DNA from: Ancylostoma caninum
Taxonomy: Eukaryota > Nematoda > Chromadorea > Rhabditida > Ancylostomatidae
DNA length: 64,000 nt
Direction of reading: 5' to 3'
NCBI GenBank assembly: GCA_037903475.1
Contig: JBAJFG010000615.1
Span: forward strand, 2,132,501 to 2,196,500
Program-made: the position numbers and the translations under genes
Shown: positions 24,600 through 37,527 of the stretch, in pieces
Layout of the letters: each line of letters opens with the position of its first letter
Numbering within the stretch: position 1 is the first letter of the stretch
Notes under the pieces: generated by a model
The model's input: only the letters and a program-made list of their open reading frames with translations
The model's database searches: none
Told to the model about the DNA's origin: nothing

Positions 24600-27500
24600 T
24601 TTTCTTCTTATAAGCTTCAAATGTAGCAGATATGTCCGATCCTGATCGCGGTGCAAGCTTAAAAAATACCAAATAAGGAAGGAAAATACCCCTGAGAGTA
24701 TTCGTTCTCAGAATGCATAAAAATTTACACTCCAAAGAAAAGCTAGGTCCATAACATCAAGTAATTCAATGAAGGTGTAGTAGCTCCTATTTACCAAGAC
24801 AAAGAACACTAGAACAAGAAGTGAACTACTGCTGCAGACATTTCATGACAGTTGCAAATGAGGCCACCTTTCACTAATTTGATTGGTCAGCTAGTGGGGG
24901 CTCCTGTGATTGGTCATTTTGGGTTCCGTAGTGTTTCATTTGAATAGTAGATGAGACCAAGATTTCATGAGAACAGTTTGATGTCTTTCTTCTTCCAACT
25001 AAGTTTTCAAAATGCACAAAAATAGCTGCGAGTTCTCATGCCTGTTTGAAATGATATGAGGAAGTTACGCAGCAACAACTCTTAGAAAGCTAGTCCACGA
25101 CAGACTAGGGAAATAAAGCGCCCGAAATGAAGATCAAAAACCACAAAATAACTACCCCGGTTCCACGAGCTTGTGTTGATGTTTCGGGCTTAGAAAGCAA
25201 CTTTGGACTAGATGACCGCGATTTCTGAAAAATACAAAATAACCGCGTGATCTTAATAGCAGGCTTCAGTGGTGAACACTTTAAGACACAAACCGTGGAC
25301 GTCACTCCTTTGCCACTGCAATCGGTGCATAGGAAGATGAATCTAGGGTCAGTGCACTGCTGCGCTGTCACTTCCGGCTTGTGACACCTGCAAACGGTAT
25401 GATTGCCCAAACTTGAAGTAATTAATGTTTTTATTCTGCTATCATTACAATCGCATATCAGATCAACCACGGTCATCCTTTTTAGTTGGTTCTTTCCTTA
25501 TTTTTTTTTTTAGATTGAGGCTTCCCTCTATTATTGACGAGTACTCGAGTACTGGGGGAAGCCTTATGCTTACAGTTCAGTTTTCGTATAAGGCATATAA
25601 TACGAAATGGAAGCTAGGTCATTTACTTTTGATTTTTTTTTTTTGAAAATGATAAATTATGATGAATTGTTTATTCCAGTACTGAACAAAAATTTTTCAA
25701 AAGTTTTGAGGAGTAGGAACCAAAGTACTACTACTAACGTGCTTACTGCAGTTATGCTTCAGTAGTGTCGAACGAGAAGAAAATATTGTTGCCAGTCAAG
25801 CGCATCAGCAGCAGAAACGATTTGAAAGAACGGCGATGAAGCTCAGTCTTTGTTTCTTCCTTTCAACGGAGCTAATTTGCTTTCATTTCACCAATTTGAA
25901 AGACCTGGTAACCTATCTCAGGCAGCGTGGACAAGCAATCTGACAGATCTATGCATTATATCAACAATTTTCAGTGTAGTGCATTCCGACGTGAAGAGCT
26001 CAGTGGCTTTCGACGAGTCGCGCTCACACTAATTTGTTAGGTGCGTGGATTTTTAGTTGCACTGGATCAATGGACCAATGGACGACAGCTCGTGGTTGAT
26101 CGATAAGATGATTAAAAATTTTCGAGTGGACTGTACAGCCACTCTAATAGAAGTAACAAAGGTAGGGAACAAAGGTAAACAAAAAATGTACATCGTACTT
26201 TTGATGGTACGAGGTATGGCATCCCTCGCATGTCAGCATTGTGTTCGCTGGGGTTGTCAATTTCTCGCCACATTTTTTGCAAGGCTGAAAAAAATTGGAA
26301 ACACATAGTGAAATGTAATAAGTGAGCGAAATGTAATAAGTGTACGAACAAAAAATATAGTATATGAATCAATGAAGCAATTTTGAGACGATCTCTGAAG
26401 ATACGGAAGATCACGAAATTTCGACATTTCGGTACCGAGCCTGGATGACTGGCTGAGATCAGACTTACTACCTGTGATTTAACACTCACAAAGACTTTGG
26501 GAAAATTGTGATCCACCAACTACGGGAATCAATTTTTTTTTGTTGCAGACATCACTGGCCGTGACAGGTAATTGCTAAGAAGACTGAACGAATTATGTCT
26601 TCGTCTTCTACGTGGAAGGTCTGATAAAGCGCAACCTTTGACAGAGAAAGGAAAGGTTGCAAGAACATGCAAACGCTCGAAGACGCATGACACTAGAATA
26701 ATTGGAGCTAAACTTAGTCAAATATTTGAGAAGGACTTCTATGATCTCAAAATAGCACAGCCCGTTAAAACAAGCATGACGTTTATGTGGCGTTACGAAG
26801 TAATCCACAACCTCAGAGAAGTGTGACGAGTACTCCTTCACTCCTTCTTGGACGTGCTTTCAAATGAAGGCGTTGCTACATGAACTGTCACAGATGTGTT
26901 TTATTTGAAAAACTCCTGAGGACTGCGGTTCCCTGACAACAATGACACGTTTCGGTAGGAGGACTTTTGGTCTCCTAACAGTCCGAAACAGAACCGCCTG
27001 TGAAGACGGAGTCGACAAACAGAACAAAAAATACAGGCTACCTAAAGTCAACTAACTTCAATTTGCCAACAAGGTAGCGTTCACGGCTATCGACCGCGAC
27101 TAATCCAAGACACTTTCCCCGTGCTTAGGGGCGAGGCGATAAACGTGCGGCGCGACCAAGTGGGACGAAAATTCTCAGCAAGTCTTCTTCAGATGAGATA
27201 TAACAGCAATTTTTGGTCTCTCTACATTGCCAAACACAATCGACATTTTGGACTTAACACTATTTGTCTTCTAATACAGCACGTTGTATGCTGGCTTGGT
27301 ATGGCCATGATTGTCTACTACCCCTCCAGGCTTTCAAGGAAATCATCAGTGGAAAAACATCTTCTATAGTTACGATAGACTCGAAAATGAGAAATCAAAC
27401 TTCCTTAATATGTACCTACCAAGGTTCTAGTGCACAAGAAGTGAAAAGCTGTTTTGTAAATGTGTTCAAATGATAGAATGTTCGAGTCTACCGTGGTTTC

Positions 27501-28151
27501 AACGAGGATATTCATTTACAGATAAGTGTGTTGTAAGAGTAGCAGAACTTTTTGAGCAGTCAACCAGTATAGAAGAGTATTTCTCAAAATTCAGCAAACG
27601 TAATACACCGAAAATTCCCATACAGCAGATATCTCGTTAAATGTGGAAGCCAACAGCAAAAAAAACTCGCAGAATTGTAAACCTTTTCAGCGGCTTTGGC
27701 GTCATCTGAATCAGAATCATCCGAACGTCGAGCACTGGGTAGAACGATGGGACCTTTCCTCTTCTTCTCAGGAACTGGTGGAGCATCCACCTTAATAATG
27801 AATGAAACAAATAACACAGAACATTCAGCAAAGCGTTGGTGCATTTACACGTTAAAGGTAACCGGTACGGTGATGCACTACCAAGCACGCTTGACATTGA
27901 CTGGAAACGACAGCGTCTCAGTCATGCTCTCACTACCACTATTCACTAGCGTTTGAATATACTACACGATGGGTGGGATTTTCCCTGAGCAACTACTTTT
28001 CTCAGAAAAAAATTCAAGAGATGGACAGAATTAGAATTCAAAATAGGCCAAATTATGGCAACCTCTCTTGGAGAGTGCTTACCCGAATTTGCCTCAGCCA
28101 TATTTATTCGTTTTGCCTAACTAGTGTTCCAATAGACTAAATCCCAAACAC

Positions 28152-28235
<84 letters not shown>

Positions 28236-28812
28236 TCCTTTTCCGAAAGCAGGAATGCGCATGACTGCATGGATATTCAACTTCATCAAAATTCAAATGG
28301 ATTCGACGTGGTTCTCGTTACCATAACGCTCCACAAAATGGCACACCCAATGCAAAATCTAAAGAAAAACTCACTCTTGCCTTCGCTGCAGTTCGCTTCT
28401 CAGCACTTGGTACCATATCTAGGTGTATCAAACGTGGGCGATCTACGCCTTTTTTGCTCGAAATCGCCCTTACATCTGAAGCGGACGTGCTGGCCGGCGA
28501 ACAAGATGGCGCATCAACAGGAGCCAGCTCATCACCGCTGTCCCAGAATTCATCGGTTGGTGTCAGCTTCGCCGCACTCACCTGAAACAGAAGGTGACGT
28601 TCGTGTTGGATCTTGAAAACACAACAGGTTGCAGTTACCATCTTAACACAATCTCGTAGTTCCTTCACCGCACTTGGTTCTTTGGACAGTAACAATTTGG
28701 TGATTTTGCTATAAAATCCTTCACCAAATGGGCACGAGCTGCTTTTCTTCTTGATACCTCCCCCTAGCACTGCACCTGTCATGGTCCGCAAGCTGCTTCC
28801 AGCTTCCGACAT
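24600..28812 (-). CDS. PHD-finger protein (probable T23B12.1/phf-30 orthologue)
   Basis: Exons (5' to 3') are 28812-28639, 28581-28375, 27790-27683, 26519-26472, 26284-26199, 25387-25306, 25224-25156 and 24657-24600, plus a short undetermined last exon. About 277 residues are visible. Residues 59-163 are acidic/serine-rich and low complexity. A Cys4-His-Cys3 zinc-binding PHD pattern spans residues 181-231: C181, C184, C198, C201, H206, C209, C228, C231 (CKKC, CEGC, YHQKC, CTDC). PHD fingers typically read histone H3 tails, so a nuclear chromatin role is inferred. A basic Ser/Lys tail follows. A TTTTAG acceptor lies 7 nt upstream of the ATG. It follows the TTK-like gene after about 0.8 kb. In C. 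elegans the T23B12.1 PHD gene neighbours mrpl-4, which supports orthology by position only. Confidence 0.85.
28155..28233. repeat. TA microsatellite in PHD-gene intron 2
   Basis: About 79 bp of uninterrupted TA repeat within the intron between the second and third exons of the PHD-finger gene. Confidence 0.97.
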
Positions 28813-29620
28813 TCGTATACTAAAATCTACAAAAAAATCTTAAACGGACAATGCACAATGCTGAGAATTTCTGGGTATTGCAGGTGATTTCCACTGACGA
28901 AATTTTCGAACCGCACAGTGTGAGAGCCTCATTTTCTTTGCTGAACACTTTAATGCATGCGAATGAACATGTACAACGAAGAAATGGATACTAGTGACAG
29001 TGGTATGTGACAAGTGAAGCATGCAAGTGAAATTCAGGATAAAAGAAGCTAAGGTACAAAGCAAAAGCACTGTGTAGGATAACAATTTATACATGAACAA
29101 GATTGAAGGTTTACATGACATCTATGAAAATTCAATAAGTTAACACCGGAATCAAGCTATCAATAAGCTTTGTAGTCAAAACATGAGAAACAAATGAATG
29201 CAACCATATGATGAATGCATGACGGCTTCTATAAATGTAATATGAGTTCAATATTCTCCAGGCGGTAAGGTTATGGTCGAGAACGGTAGCTCCGTTGACC
29301 GTTTGGACCAAGTCGCTGATTAAAGCGCCGCTAGTAAGATAAAAAAAAGTGATCGAGTTTGTAACAGAGCTGTAAGTAAAAAATCACTCGAATCCTGGAT
29401 ATGAACCATACAATATCATAGCTAGAAAAAATATAAGAGGAGGAACAGTGGACTGTAACTTTATCTAAAGGAAACCAAACCAATGTACGAAAATGGAACA
29501 GGAAGGAACAGTCATGGCCGCAGGAGCTTAGTTGAAATCGAGGGTTTTTCTCGTGGGGTCAGGTTCTTCCCCACAGACAGACCGGTGGGCCTAAATAAAT
29601 CAAGAACTTTTGCCTGTACA

Positions 29621-32600
29621 TTAAAAAAACAATGTTATATTGGCAATTGCATAGGGAAGAGGAGGGCGCTGCGATACACTGGCAGAAGGATAGCTGTCGC
29701 TCGAACGGTCGGTGGTCCGACTCCTGCTCTTGACAAGCCAACCCATATATCCCCGGCTTTGGTAAATTGGTGCCAGAGGAGTCTGTAAGGGTGAAGCACT
29801 GATTTGGTACATCGGACGCCACCCCTCTAGCCTATCGCAAATCACTGTATAGGGCACACACGCATCATTCCTGCAGGGATTGATTAACGTACGGAAAATT
29901 ATTCTTCTGAAAGAATTTCAAAAAGGCATATCAGAGAAGAAAGCATTGTTTGCGCGTCTGTCACCAACTCGGTTATCCCCTAAAAACTGACTTGAGGCGA
30001 ATAAACCTTACTTTGGTTAGTTCCTCCAAGCGACGAGCCATTGTATTTGGTGTGTTATTTTGGAGTTCTCGAGCAATAGCAAGGAAGTCAAGTTGTGGAC
30101 CACATGAACTCGAGTTTGGTGATGCAGCGCGTGAAGGAGAACCAGATATACGGCCAGCTTAACAATCGAACAAAAATACAGAAGGTAAAAGACACAACAC
30201 CGAATGCTTACTTAAGTAGGGATGCTCCAAAAGTTCATTGATGTCGGCTCTACTACGTACATCCCTAATAAGACAGCGCTGGAAAAAAGACCTTCAGTGT
30301 GGTTATAGAGGGGTGGCATCTATATTCGAATGCATACCTTCATTACATCAACGAGGAGTGGTTCATGGCAGTCCGGAAAATCTATTACGTAGTCATCACT
30401 AACGATTGCGACCATCTAAATGCATATGAGAATCAAAGTGAAGCATGTACAAAAAGTTGCAGTTATCAGTGTGAATAAGAAAACATACTTTTGCTGCTTG
30501 GCTCTTCATTGGGAACGGCAGGTGACCATATACAATGTTATAAAGGATACATCCCAACGACCATACATCTGCCTTTAAGGGAATCTAAAAAGCCGTGGAT
30601 TTCATACAATAAATACGAAATAAATACGAAATTCTATAGGCAAGGCAAGAGTAAAAAGAGTAGGAACATCATAATCTGAAATGAAAAGTTTCGCTGTCAC
30701 TTTGTGCTGATCTACAGGATTAAACTACAATAATACTGGATAGGGATACACAATTAGCGTATGTTTGAAACAATAAACAAAACAAAGGAAAGCAATTATG
30801 GACCTGAGCTGGAAAGTGTGATACAAATCAATTCCGTCGCGGGGAAAGGTGGTAGCAAAAGACTCGTTCTTAAGAGAAAAAAAAAACAAGTGAAGCGAAC
30901 AAGAAAAAATAATCTGTTATGAATTGAAGAAGTTCAAAAATGTTGCAAAAAAACAGTGGGAATAAATAATAAAAACTGAGCCAAATGCTCATGTGATCTA
31001 GAGAAGAAAACCTTCTCGTAACCTTTTTTCAGACAGTTACGTCAGACTCGCTGGCACAGCACGATAGTTATCACCTAGTGATCAACGATGCGCCATCGCC
31101 ACCCTGCATTAGTGAAAGTTAAAAGAGGGAGGAAAGGGAGAACGGTAGAAGAGGACAGATTGGAAATACAAGCTGAAATTCTTTAAAAAAGCAGAAATTA
31201 GGATGGATGGAATGTGAAAAATAAAGCTGTTTGAGATAAGTTTCAAATTTAAACGTTGGAGACGAATACTTAGAAAGAAAAGAATGAATTATAAGACAGT
31301 GCTAAATTCTCACCGCAAATTAACCTTCCTTCCGAACTCATCTGAATCTAAATTTCCCCTCAAACTCAAGCAAGTTAGGAAAGAAAAATGATTTGCAATT
31401 GACAGCATGAGTTTCTTCTAAATTTTGCAGAGAGAGTTATTTCACTACTGTATAATATGTTATCAGTTAAGTTCACAAGAAAATGTTGAGGAAGAAGAAC
31501 TGGACAACACAGATGAATTAAGGTGTTGCAAATTGCTGAATTCTTGGCAGAAAAGAGTGAATAGTAAACAAGCCATTTTTGATGTGGGAAATGAATCAAG
31601 CATATAACATGTCATTTTGTAGGGTAACAGACAAAATTTTTACATCCAAATTATCGGGTTCATTCGAAATTGATACCGCTGTTTCTCAACGTTTCACCTT
31701 TCTGAAGTTTTACTTAAGACGAGAAAGCTACGGGCACGTAAGCGTAGCCAGCGCGGTAAAATGGGTGGGATAGTGTGAGGTGGGTGAAGATGTAGCACAA
31801 GCGTTAACTTCCCAAGCTGCAAATAATGATCATGCAAGATAAAGGAGGATATGCACAAATTTACCTTGTACTTTCCGTCACCACTGGTTCCTTGCAGAAC
31901 CTCAGGAGCCATGTAGCTTAAGGTGCCCATTTGGCTCTCCTTGATTGCAGCAGTCTGCAAAACGAAAAAGTGAATTTCTAATTATGTCCGCAGGATGGCG
32001 TTAATCTGGAGGCCAAACTGGTTGGAAAAACAGGTGCTAATTTCAAACAAGACAAATAGCGTGCTAAAAGTAACCATGTCATTGGGGATACCAGCAGCAA
32101 TCCCAAAGTCAATCAACTTGAGACTTCCCTTGACGAGCAAGAAGTTCGCTGGCTTCAAATCCGAATGGACAATTTCTGCAAGAGAAGTAATGTCGTCAGT
32201 TACTTTTGAGGTAAGAGAATATTGTCTTCTCACTCCGATCATGAATGACTTTCACACATCTAAGCATTTCGTTCCAGTGATATTTGATGAAAGCAGAGTC
32301 GATTTCGGTGCGTCGAGTTTTGAGGAAAGTGGCTAGATCAATGTCCCCTTTCTCCATTACTACATATAACGTATTCTCCGACTCACGTAGTTCGCTAAAA
32401 CAGAAAAAACAACATTTTTACTTTTTTCTTATGGGAATATTATTCATGTATATGAGCGAAACTCACTATTCAATCATTCTGATCACATATGGGCTACCCT
32501 GTAAACTTTTAAGCAACTCGATTTCATTCAAGTAGCACCGCCGTACTATTGGATCCTCACCTGCAACAAGAAAAAAGCCGATATCAAATACGTGTAAGAA

Positions 32601-34761
32601 AAAGCAAGAAACTGTATCTGGTTTTAAGGAATAACACACCTAAATCCACTACTTTCAATGCGCAGACTTCACTCCTGGTCTCGTCGAAAACTTCAAAAAC
32701 CTGCAACAGTTGAGAAAAATGATAAGATAGAACAGAAAATGCGGGAGAAAACGAAAGAAAACAAATAAAATGACCGGAATGCATTCTGAAAGCTACGCGA
32801 ACAGAAGAAAAAACAGAAGAAAAAAGTTTGAATACAGAACTTATTTTCAAACTTCTGACACGTATTAGACACCATTTTAATATTGCATGAAACACCTTAG
32901 ACATGTCACCACTTACTCGACTGCTGCCACCTTTGCCCAATAGGTTCAGCCATATGTAACTGTGGTTGTTTATGACCATGTACTTGTTTTGTAAGGAAGA
33001 AGTGGAAGAAGATGGTCGCATGCGATTCGCACATTGAGGCACTTCTCCGCAGTGTGATAAAGGCTAAAAGGAGAGATGCGAGGTAGGCAGGTAATTTTTG
33101 CGAAACCGTCAAGAAACTTTACCAATTTCGTTCCAGCACTTTTACTTCTTGATTTTAAAAGGCAGTTCGTAGGAGATCGATGTTCATGTTCGAGCGCTCT
33201 CGACCTTCTAAGAGAAGAACAGCTAATGGTTTGCATGAGGAGATCATACAGATTGGATGTAACAATGCCTCACAGTCAGTTGAATGAAACAGCTCTAATG
33301 TCGACGTACGCTAGTTGTCGGCAAAGCTTTGAGAACACCCCTCTCTGCCTTGGGGTGTATGTAGTTTAAGGTGAGACAATAATAAGGGCAGATGCTACTG
33401 CGCATGCAATGAGCGTCGATGAAGCTGATGAATTGAGTGTTCGCAGCATCGCGACTGCGGAGCGCGCTGAAATTGCTACAGCAACTTGGCAGTGGCGGAT
33501 GCAGAAAGTGGACGGGACGGAGAGGCGGAGGGTGGAAATAATTGAGGTCTCCGCCGCTTTGGGAACCCAAGCGGAAAGCAAAAATAATAAAAATATTGAT
33601 TTAGATAATAAATATAATTAATAATAAATAGTTAGAGAACAATAAACAAAAGCAAACCATCAGGAATAAAACCATACAAGATTTCTATTTATTTTATAAA
33701 GAAATTTCGAAAATTCGGAGACCCATCTTCGGGGGAAGAGCTAATCCCCCCTCCCCCTTGCGACTGCCTTTGACTGGCAGCGATAGCTGGGTTCGCCAGC
33801 GTGAAAAAAAGCGCGAAAGGTTGGAGCGATTGCAGAGAGGCGAGAAAGAAGGGCACTATGCGGAAACATAAACTATCGTCGCTTGTGAAACCGACTATAT
33901 CTCGTATGGCGCTAGAAGCTTATGGTAGCCAATTTTGGTGTTTTTAAATCGTAATTTATGATTCTAAGTCATTACGGCAGAGCAATGACTCCAGCAAGCG
34001 ACGTACTGTACAGGTGCAAGTGTGTAAATAGTTGTTTCCATTGATGCTCATTGTATCTACTACTGACCCCCCATAACGTAAGATCTGTCGAGCCCTCGCC
34101 TTAAGTTCGCTCTTTCTCCACCATCTTTTTTTTCTCATCTCGATTATTGCCTTATAAAGTCCGTACAACGTTAAGCAAACTCAATAAAGACAAACAAATG
34201 ATTACCTTGTCCCATGTGCAATCTTCTCCGGTATAACTGAGAGTTGGCTAGTATGCCTTGGTGTAGCGTTATGATGCTCCCGGAGCGGTCGCGAGATATT
34301 ACCACCATTCTTCTCCACGGCAGAGGTGCTGCTCATATTGTGATGAACTACCTAAAACATGCTAAGGCAATGCTGAAACCATCTAAAGTGAGTAGAACTC
34401 CTAGAGATCTCACCCCAAGACTGTCATTCAGCTTGCTCATGTCGAACATCTCTCCAGCTGGAGCTGTCTTGTTCTGTCTGGTGGTTATTGATGATGAGAG
34501 CAAACTATTCTCCTTGTTCCCCTCGCCTACAAACAGCGAAGAAGTGGCACCACTATCGAGGCCGTGACGGCAAGCAGATAATGGTTTCAAAAAGTATCTT
34601 TTAACGATAAAAATGAACAAATTTTTGATTAAAAAGATGGTAGTACACAAACTTTGCGATGTGCGACTGGATTCATACATGTGCAATCGCCTTCTGTTTC
34701 GCGCTTGTAAGGCCATAATTCGTTGAGCCAACGAGGCTTGTTCCCCATCATGGGCCGACAT
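29621..34761 (-). CDS. TTK/MPS1-family dual-specificity checkpoint kinase
   Basis: Fifteen exons: 34761-34649 (3' edge uncertain), 34552-34414, 34351-34206, 33222-33123, 33063-32917, 32700-32640, 32560-32467, 32394-32234, 32175-32075, 31954-31865, 30572-30489, 30415-30338, 30278-30212, 30157-30012, 29782-29621; about 562 aa. Residues 1-185 are Ser-rich with no TPR array. The kinase domain (about 195-460) has the Gly loop GKGGSS (209-214), Lys231 (ALKVVDL), Glu248 (NEIELL), [10 protein letters not shown] (the human counterpart has VMECGNIDL), catalytic HSDLKPANF (324-332), DFG (343-345) and APE (370-372) after SQMGTLSYM, then [14 protein letters not shown] in place of the usual HRD, with the flanking segments, is characteristic of TTK/MPS1. 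In other animals MPS1 phosphorylates KNL1 MELT motifs at unattached kinetochores. The ATG lies 18 nt after a CCCTCAG acceptor. C. elegans has no MPS1. Confidence 0.92.
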
Positions 34762-34808
34762 CGTCAACTTGAATCTAATCTGAGGGATTAATACGGCAAT
34801 GAGGTACT

Positions 34809-35222
34809 TCACATGCACATAAGCCATAACAAAAGAGGTAGGCTGTCAAATTTAAGACAATACCATAGAAAGAAACTGTTAGGTATAGAAATTTTCATCC
34901 ACAGTAATCGCTCCAACAAAAGGAATACGACAGAAAACAATCCATTTAAAACAGATGCGGAACAATGGCGAAGAACAAGACCGAAGAAACAAGAAATGAG
35001 GTGGACAGCTGTTGAGAATGAGCGCGTGTCAGAAGGTAAGGCTCCGAAAGCTTGCCATCGAAACAAGAGTTCATTCTGATAACTGTAGCCAAAATGTGAG
35101 ATATTCTTGTTATTGATGAGTAGGGTGATCACGTGTTCTATATAAGGAGAGCAGAACTGCTGAACGGCTGTTAGCAACAACTCCGCGTTTAAATGATCTC
35201 CTTCATTGAGACTCTGAGACAT
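34809..35222 (-). other. Uninterrupted 137-codon frame of doubtful status
   Basis: Lies between the MRPL4 stop and the TTK start. It begins MSQSLNEGDHLNAELLLTAV, has a protein-like first 60 residues and a hydrophobic second half, and ends 48 nt before the TTK ATG. It has no intron, unlike every neighbour. It could be a small operon gene, an alternative 5' exon of the kinase, or chance. I do not recognise a family. Confidence 0.25.
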
Positions 35223-35727
35223 GCTTTCAGTCAGCTTCAAAAGCTACGATAGTGGGAAACGAGCGTTGTTTGCATTTGATACCTGTTTTCTCGTTTACCT
35301 CTCTAAATGACGCCCACTTTCCCAAGTTCTCTTTCATTCCGGTAGCTCTCCAACTACCTTAACAGATGAAAGTGACCATAGAGGAGGTTCAGCTTTTTAC
35401 AGAACTCACAATCAGCGCTAAAGGATTCAAGTATAGGTTTTGTTCACGAAAAGATTGTTTCATAGGAACTCGGGCAAAAAGTACTATAAATCTACCAACA
35501 ACCTAACAAGATAATGTTGTCCAACGAAAACTGCAGCTATGAACAATGAACTGAACCAGAAGAAGAACATCTATCATGAGAAATTCTCTATTCATACTAA
35601 ATTATACTATAGGAGGCTGCTCTAGGTGGTCTTCTCCTTCTCCTTCATTCAATATCCTCTCTTTGAAGTCCGCATATCTGCAGCGTATCCGATTACTGTT
35701 GTACTTTCTACGCACGAAAAATACAAT

Positions 35728-37339
35728 TTACCTGCATTTTTTATTCAAGGGACCAGCTCTGTTTAACTGCTTCAACAACCGCTCCTCCAGCAAGGCTAAT
35801 GCGCTCCGTGAAAACACCACAGATTCGTATTTCATTAGGGAGAAACAATTTAGTCCATAAACAGGCATCGCTGTGAATGAGGGAATTTGTTCGATAGCTG
35901 CTGCAAGTCCACCACCGATCTGTAATATGAAATAACTGGAGATTATTATCCAAATACCCTTTTTTCGCGCTTCATAACAAGGTAGAAACGCTAGACGCTC
36001 TAGCAAAAAAAAAAAGAAACATAGCAGGACAAGAACCTTGAATCGCAAATGCTGCAAAAAAATGCTTTTCCTGCAATGTTAAGGGCAGTTCATTTAGAAC
36101 CCTATTGTGGCGTACGGCTATAGAATTTTCCAAAAATTGTCACTATGAGTGAGATGTTGGAAGTCCTGATAACACATTGAAGAACACTACACTACCAATC
36201 TAAAATTGAATAATTTCACTAATACCGATTACTTGGAAAAAAAATACCTCATCAGTATCATTGACAAATAGCACGGAATATCCCCAGTTTCGATGATCGG
36301 CTAGATCATGGAGAAATTGACCATCAGCATCGGCAGGCAATTGGTCCAATCTGTCGACTATATGGAGACAGTCTTGAGCATGTTTCAAGGTAAGTGCCAC
36401 ACAAAGACCTTAATAACAAGAAGAAGATAAACTCTTAATTGACATATTTTCTAAACAATGAAACCAACACTCTACTTCAATTTTGACAACGATCAATGTT
36501 ATTGCGCATGTAACAAAAAATTGAGGCAGATAATCTCGTTTTTCATAACAGCTTACTGACACGAGGGTGGATAAACCTACAATTAACTACCCAACCGCAC
36601 TCGCGCAGCGAGCAGCCGTTCCTCGTGAAGAAAACTCACCTTTCAGCCTAATAGAATCTGGCAGAATATAAAACCACGTGCGCGGTCCACGAACGCCATT
36701 CGCGAATCCTCCATGGATAAATTGAGGCGATCGAATCGATCCAACGTGTGCACGCCCGGTTTTTTTCTGTGGCCACGGTTTTCGGCCTGAAGGTTTAAAA
36801 AACTACGAATTTTAGACCGCGTCATGATATAAAAACGTTTGTGAGGCAATTAAGCAGGATATCGAAATAATCGGACCTCCTCCAGGCATTTCGGCTCTAG
36901 TTAGCTGTTTTGTAAGCTGTACATTACGATACACCGACTGCCATGTCAAGTTCCTAAACGAGCATCACACTGCCGTAAAATGCTCCACTTAGAGCAGGAA
37001 ACAAACCTGTGCAAAATGTCTAGCCTAGGCGACACGCGGAAAATATCTGGATGTAGATCAATTATTCCTAGCTTCCTCTCTTCGACTGCATCAAAAGAGG
37101 AAACCCAGGCCTATATGGAAGGCTAATAACACCTGAATAGGTAACAAGAATTGAGCTTAAATAGAACAAACCTGAGGTACCTCCGCGAAAGGATTTTTTG
37201 ACACCTTCGAAGGGTTTTTTGAACTGGCTGCCTGGTTCAGATCCGTTGACCGAATGGAAACGTCACCAGCCGCTGAGGAATATCCCATCGCGCAACGACA
37301 AGAGATGGAAGTGAATGATGGCAATACCCGACTCAGCAT
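35728..37339 (-). CDS. mrpl-4: Mitochondrial large ribosomal subunit protein uL4m
   Basis: Structural protein of the mitochondrial 39S ribosomal subunit. Exons are 37339-37172, about 37085-37007, 36953-36877, 36786-36640, 36408-36248 and 35919-35728; about 271-275 aa. The join between exons 1 and 2 is ambiguous: the strong GATGCAG acceptor at 37086 needs a weak donor at about 37168, otherwise a nearby acceptor is used. An N-terminal presequence is followed by DLHPDIF and RLDILH. Then comes the L4 core [20 protein letters not shown], the [11 protein letters not shown] loop, and the LVVALT-like segment [18 protein letters not shown]. The human MRPL4 equivalents are recognisable throughout. An AG acceptor sits 2 nt before the ATG, 187 nt after the MRPS2 stop, which fits trans-splicing of a downstream operon gene. 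C. elegans mrpl-4 is T23B12.2, adjacent to mrps-2. Confidence 0.95.
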
Positions 37340-37527
37340 AGCTATGCAAAGTTATTTGAGAATAGCAGTCGAAAACGTTCATACTTCAAAAGTGCAATAT
37401 GTTATGGACTGTGCCAAACGGGAGCTTCGAAATTTCCGGTATATTTTTATCGGACCATTTGAAGCATAACAAAATGTGCATAACAATGAACCTGTTCCAT
37501 ACACTACATTCATAACAACAACAAAAA

